Below, piece by piece: positions 15,920-17,396 of a DNA stretch of 17,396 nucleotides. Within the stretch, counting starts at the first letter, position 1. Each line of letters starts with the position of its first letter. The notes under the pieces are model-generated. The model was given only the letters and a program-made list of their open reading frames with translations. It had not been told where the DNA came from and ran no database searches. Source of the DNA: Bacteriovoracaceae bacterium UBA4097 (lineage in GTDB: Bacteria > Bdellovibrionota > Bacteriovoracia > Bacteriovoracales > Bacteriovoracaceae); the NCBI GenBank assembly GCA_002381765.1, contig DFXX01000096.1, forward strand, positions 22,868 to 40,263, given 5' to 3'. The translations under genes and the position numbers were made by a program.

Positions 15920-16402
15920 TTACTCCAATTCTGCTAAAGTGACGCCACCTTGCACCAGTTCACCCACCTTAAAATTAATTTTTTTGAGCTTTCCATCTTT
16001 ATCGGCCCGAATAGCATGCTCCATTTTCATCGCCTCAAGAATAAGGATAACATCCCCTTTCTTTGCGTCTGAGCCCACTTCCATTATGATTTTGAAAATT
16101 TTCCCAGGCATGGGGGAAGTTAGTCCACCACTCTGGGCCCCTGCTTTCTTCAATTTTTTGCCGGCTACCGATACCAGGGCCTCTCTTCCACTGGTCATGA
16201 TCATGGAGTCCCCATCTCTATTAGGCTGACCCACAAAAGCGCTGAACCTCGAACCATTATCAAGAATAAGCTCCTGATTCTCTCTACTCAGAAGATCGAA
16301 ATTATATTTCTTTCCTTTAATCGAAAAGGAAAGAGTATCTCCCTCCCGAGTAAAGTCTTCTGCTTTAACTTCCTGACCATTAATGCTAAAAGTCTTTTCC
16401 AT
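15920..16402 (-). CDS. Biotin carboxyl carrier protein (C-terminal part of methylcrotonyl-CoA carboxylase alpha)
   Basis: This 160-aa protein ends in a biotinyl domain: SPMPGKI from 96, EAMKMEH at 123-129 with biotin-accepting K126, and the closing VGELVQGGVTLAELE. The first 80 residues are beta-rich and resemble the BT/linker region that joins biotin carboxylase to the carrier domain in single-chain methylcrotonyl-CoA carboxylase alpha, so this looks like the detached rear third of that chain. The ATG comes one base after the biotin carboxylase stop and has AGGA six bases upstream. A one-base deletion there would fuse both genes (see findings). The HMG-CoA lyase gene three bases downstream supports the methylcrotonyl assignment, though acetyl- or propionyl-CoA carboxylase cannot be excluded from sequence alone. 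Confidence 0.92.
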   Translation of the reverse strand: MEKTFSINGQEVKAEDFTREGDTLSFSIKGKKYNFDLLSRENQELILDNGSRFSAFVGQPNRDGDSMIMTSGREALVSVAGKKLKKAGAQSGGLTSPMPGKIFKIIMEVGSDAKKGDVILILEAMKMEHAIRADKDGKLKKINFKVGELVQGGVTLAELE

Positions 16403-16403
16403 A

Positions 16404-17396
16404 TTAATTCCTAAACCCGGTTAATTCAGTCCAAGGATTCTTGAGTGATGCCGAACTTATCACGGTAGCTTTACTCATTGGAGCAAAACTCATCGCCGCG
16501 ATGAACTTTGCTATTTCATCTTGAGATAACTCCCGGGGAGAGAGTTCTTCCCCATGATCTGGAATAAAGTGAGTATGAGTGTGCCCACTTATAAATTTTT
16601 CATGCCCTAGAATTCGCTTAAGATAATCTCGATTAGTTTTCACTCCCAAGAAGAGAACCTCATCCAGACTCTGAATGGTCTTAGCGATTGCAATCTTTCG
16701 ATCTTCACCCCAAACAATTAATTTAGCGAGCATGGGATCGTAATTTACTCCCACAGAACTTCCATCTTTGAAACCACAGTCTAATCGAACATCTCGTAGA
16801 GTAGGTGTTCCAATTCTCTCTATGGTTCCGATCGATGGCATAAAGTTATTGTCAGGATCTTCAGCATAGATACGGCACTCAATGGATTGACCTTTTTGTT
16901 TGATATCACTTTGTCTAACTGGCAGAGCTTCCCCTTGAGCAACAAGGATTTGATACTTAACCAGATCATGTCCAGTTACCATCTCTGTCACAGGATGTTC
17001 CACTTGCAGGCGGGTATTCATCTCAAGAAAGTAGAAGTGCCCATCTGGTGCAAGAATAAACTCTACCGTTCCCGCACCACGATAATTGATCCCAGAAGAA
17101 ATTTTAACCGCGGTATCGCATATCTCGGCCCGGAGTTTTTCATTTAAATTAGGGGCTGGGGTTTCTTCAATGATTTTCTGATAGCGTCTTTGAATAGAGC
17201 ACTCTCTTTCAAAAAAGTGCAAGTGATTACCTTTGGTATCACTCATCAGTTGAACTTCAATATGCCGAGGATTCACCACATACTTTTCAATCAGCACCTT
17301 ATCATTGGAGAAGGCCTTCAAAGCTTCTGACTTGGCGCCACGGATGGATTCGATCAGATCCTTATCTGACTTCACAATTCGCATGCCCTTTCCGCC
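16404..17396 (-). CDS. liuD: Biotin carboxylase subunit, probably methylcrotonyl-CoA carboxylase alpha, 5' end beyond window
   Basis: There are 330 codons of an ATP-grasp biotin carboxylase, entering from the right edge in frame: the window opens with GGKGM, the end of the ATP-binding glycine-rich loop, so roughly the first 160 residues are missing. The Met at 17384 belongs to that loop and is not a start. Visible motifs are HIEVQLMSD, FERECSIQRRYQKIIEE and the family signature NTRLQVEHPVTEM with its catalytic residues. It uses ATP and bicarbonate to carboxylate biotin on the carrier protein. After the carboxylase core the chain runs on to NPWTELTGFRN and stops, where single-chain methylcrotonyl-CoA carboxylase alpha normally continues. 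The partner beta subunit is not in this window and may lie to the right. Leucine degradation is inferred from the HMG-CoA lyase neighbour. Confidence 0.93.
   Translation of the reverse strand, partial: GGKGMRIVKSDKDLIESIRGAKSEALKAFSNDKVLIEKYVVNPRHIEVQLMSDTKGNHLHFFERECSIQRRYQKIIEETPAPNLNEKLRAEICDTAVKISSGINYRGAGTVEFILAPDGHFYFLEMNTRLQVEHPVTEMVTGHDLVKYQILVAQGEALPVRQSDIKQKGQSIECRIYAEDPDNNFMPSIGTIERIGTPTLRDVRLDCGFKDGSSVGVNYDPMLAKLIVWGEDRKIAIAKTIQSLDEVLFLGVKTNRDYLKRILGHEKFISGHTHTHFIPDHGEELSPRELSQDEIAKFIAAMSFAPMSKATVISSASLKNPWTELTGFRN

Noticed and set aside
15582..16229. 215-codon plus-strand open frame
   Set aside because: It lies opposite the ends of HMG-CoA lyase and the biotin carrier gene, both unmistakable; the antisense product is Ser/Leu/Pro-rich with no motif.
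17382..17384. Met at 17384 as the true start of the biotin carboxylase
   Set aside because: The frame stays open to the edge and the upstream codons give GGKG, part of the conserved ATP-binding loop, so the gene begins outside the window.

Overview
The window looks like ordinary chromosome from a predatory-type bacterium of the Bdellovibrionota, most likely the Bacteriovoracia (Bacteriovorax/Peredibacter/Halobacteriovorax group). This is inferred from the moderately AT-rich composition, the large Cys-rich exported proteins, the FHA/RDD-like membrane protein and the leucine-catabolism cluster; no marker in the window proves it. I see no tRNA, rRNA, CRISPR array, insertion sequence or phage gene. 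All coding stretches have a similar style, so nothing points to recent transfer.

Layout. (1) 1-2188, minus: a large FHA-domain protein with an RDD-like membrane region, running off the left edge. (2) 2189-2466: divergent intergenic region with a 26-bp imperfect dyad and a candidate sigma-28 promoter. (3) 2467-8558, plus: a tight three-gene export locus. It encodes a 985-aa secreted protein with 20 cysteines, an 849-aa lipoprotein with a thermolysin-like zinc-protease core, and a 180-aa membrane-anchored protein with a PepSY-like end. A strong hairpin sits before the protease ribosome site, and the last two genes overlap. (4) 8645-9577, plus: a short-chain dehydrogenase whose 3' end overlaps the convergent metG. 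(5) 9537-11246, minus: metG. (6) 11352-13669, plus: a Rep/UvrD-type helicase, apparently read from a leaderless or near-leaderless transcript, coupled to a 102-aa two-helix membrane protein. (7) 13790-17396, minus: a leucine/isovalerate (liu-type) degradation operon entering from the right. Its order is biotin carboxylase, biotin-carrier protein, HMG-CoA lyase, a crotonase-family protein, then a small Bor-like lipoprotein and a terminator.

How the parts work together. The liu-type genes would turn 3-methylcrotonyl-CoA into acetyl-CoA and acetoacetate, as expected of an organism living on amino acids. The methylcrotonyl-CoA carboxylase alpha chain is split in two by what looks like one extra base. 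The crotonase lacks both glutamates of classical enoyl-CoA hydratases, so its role as the hydratase step is uncertain. In the export locus, the thermolysin-like lipoprotein has no room for the usual N-terminal propeptide, while the overlapping downstream gene encodes a separate PepSY-like protein. A split protease/pro-domain pair is the most interesting hypothesis in the window.
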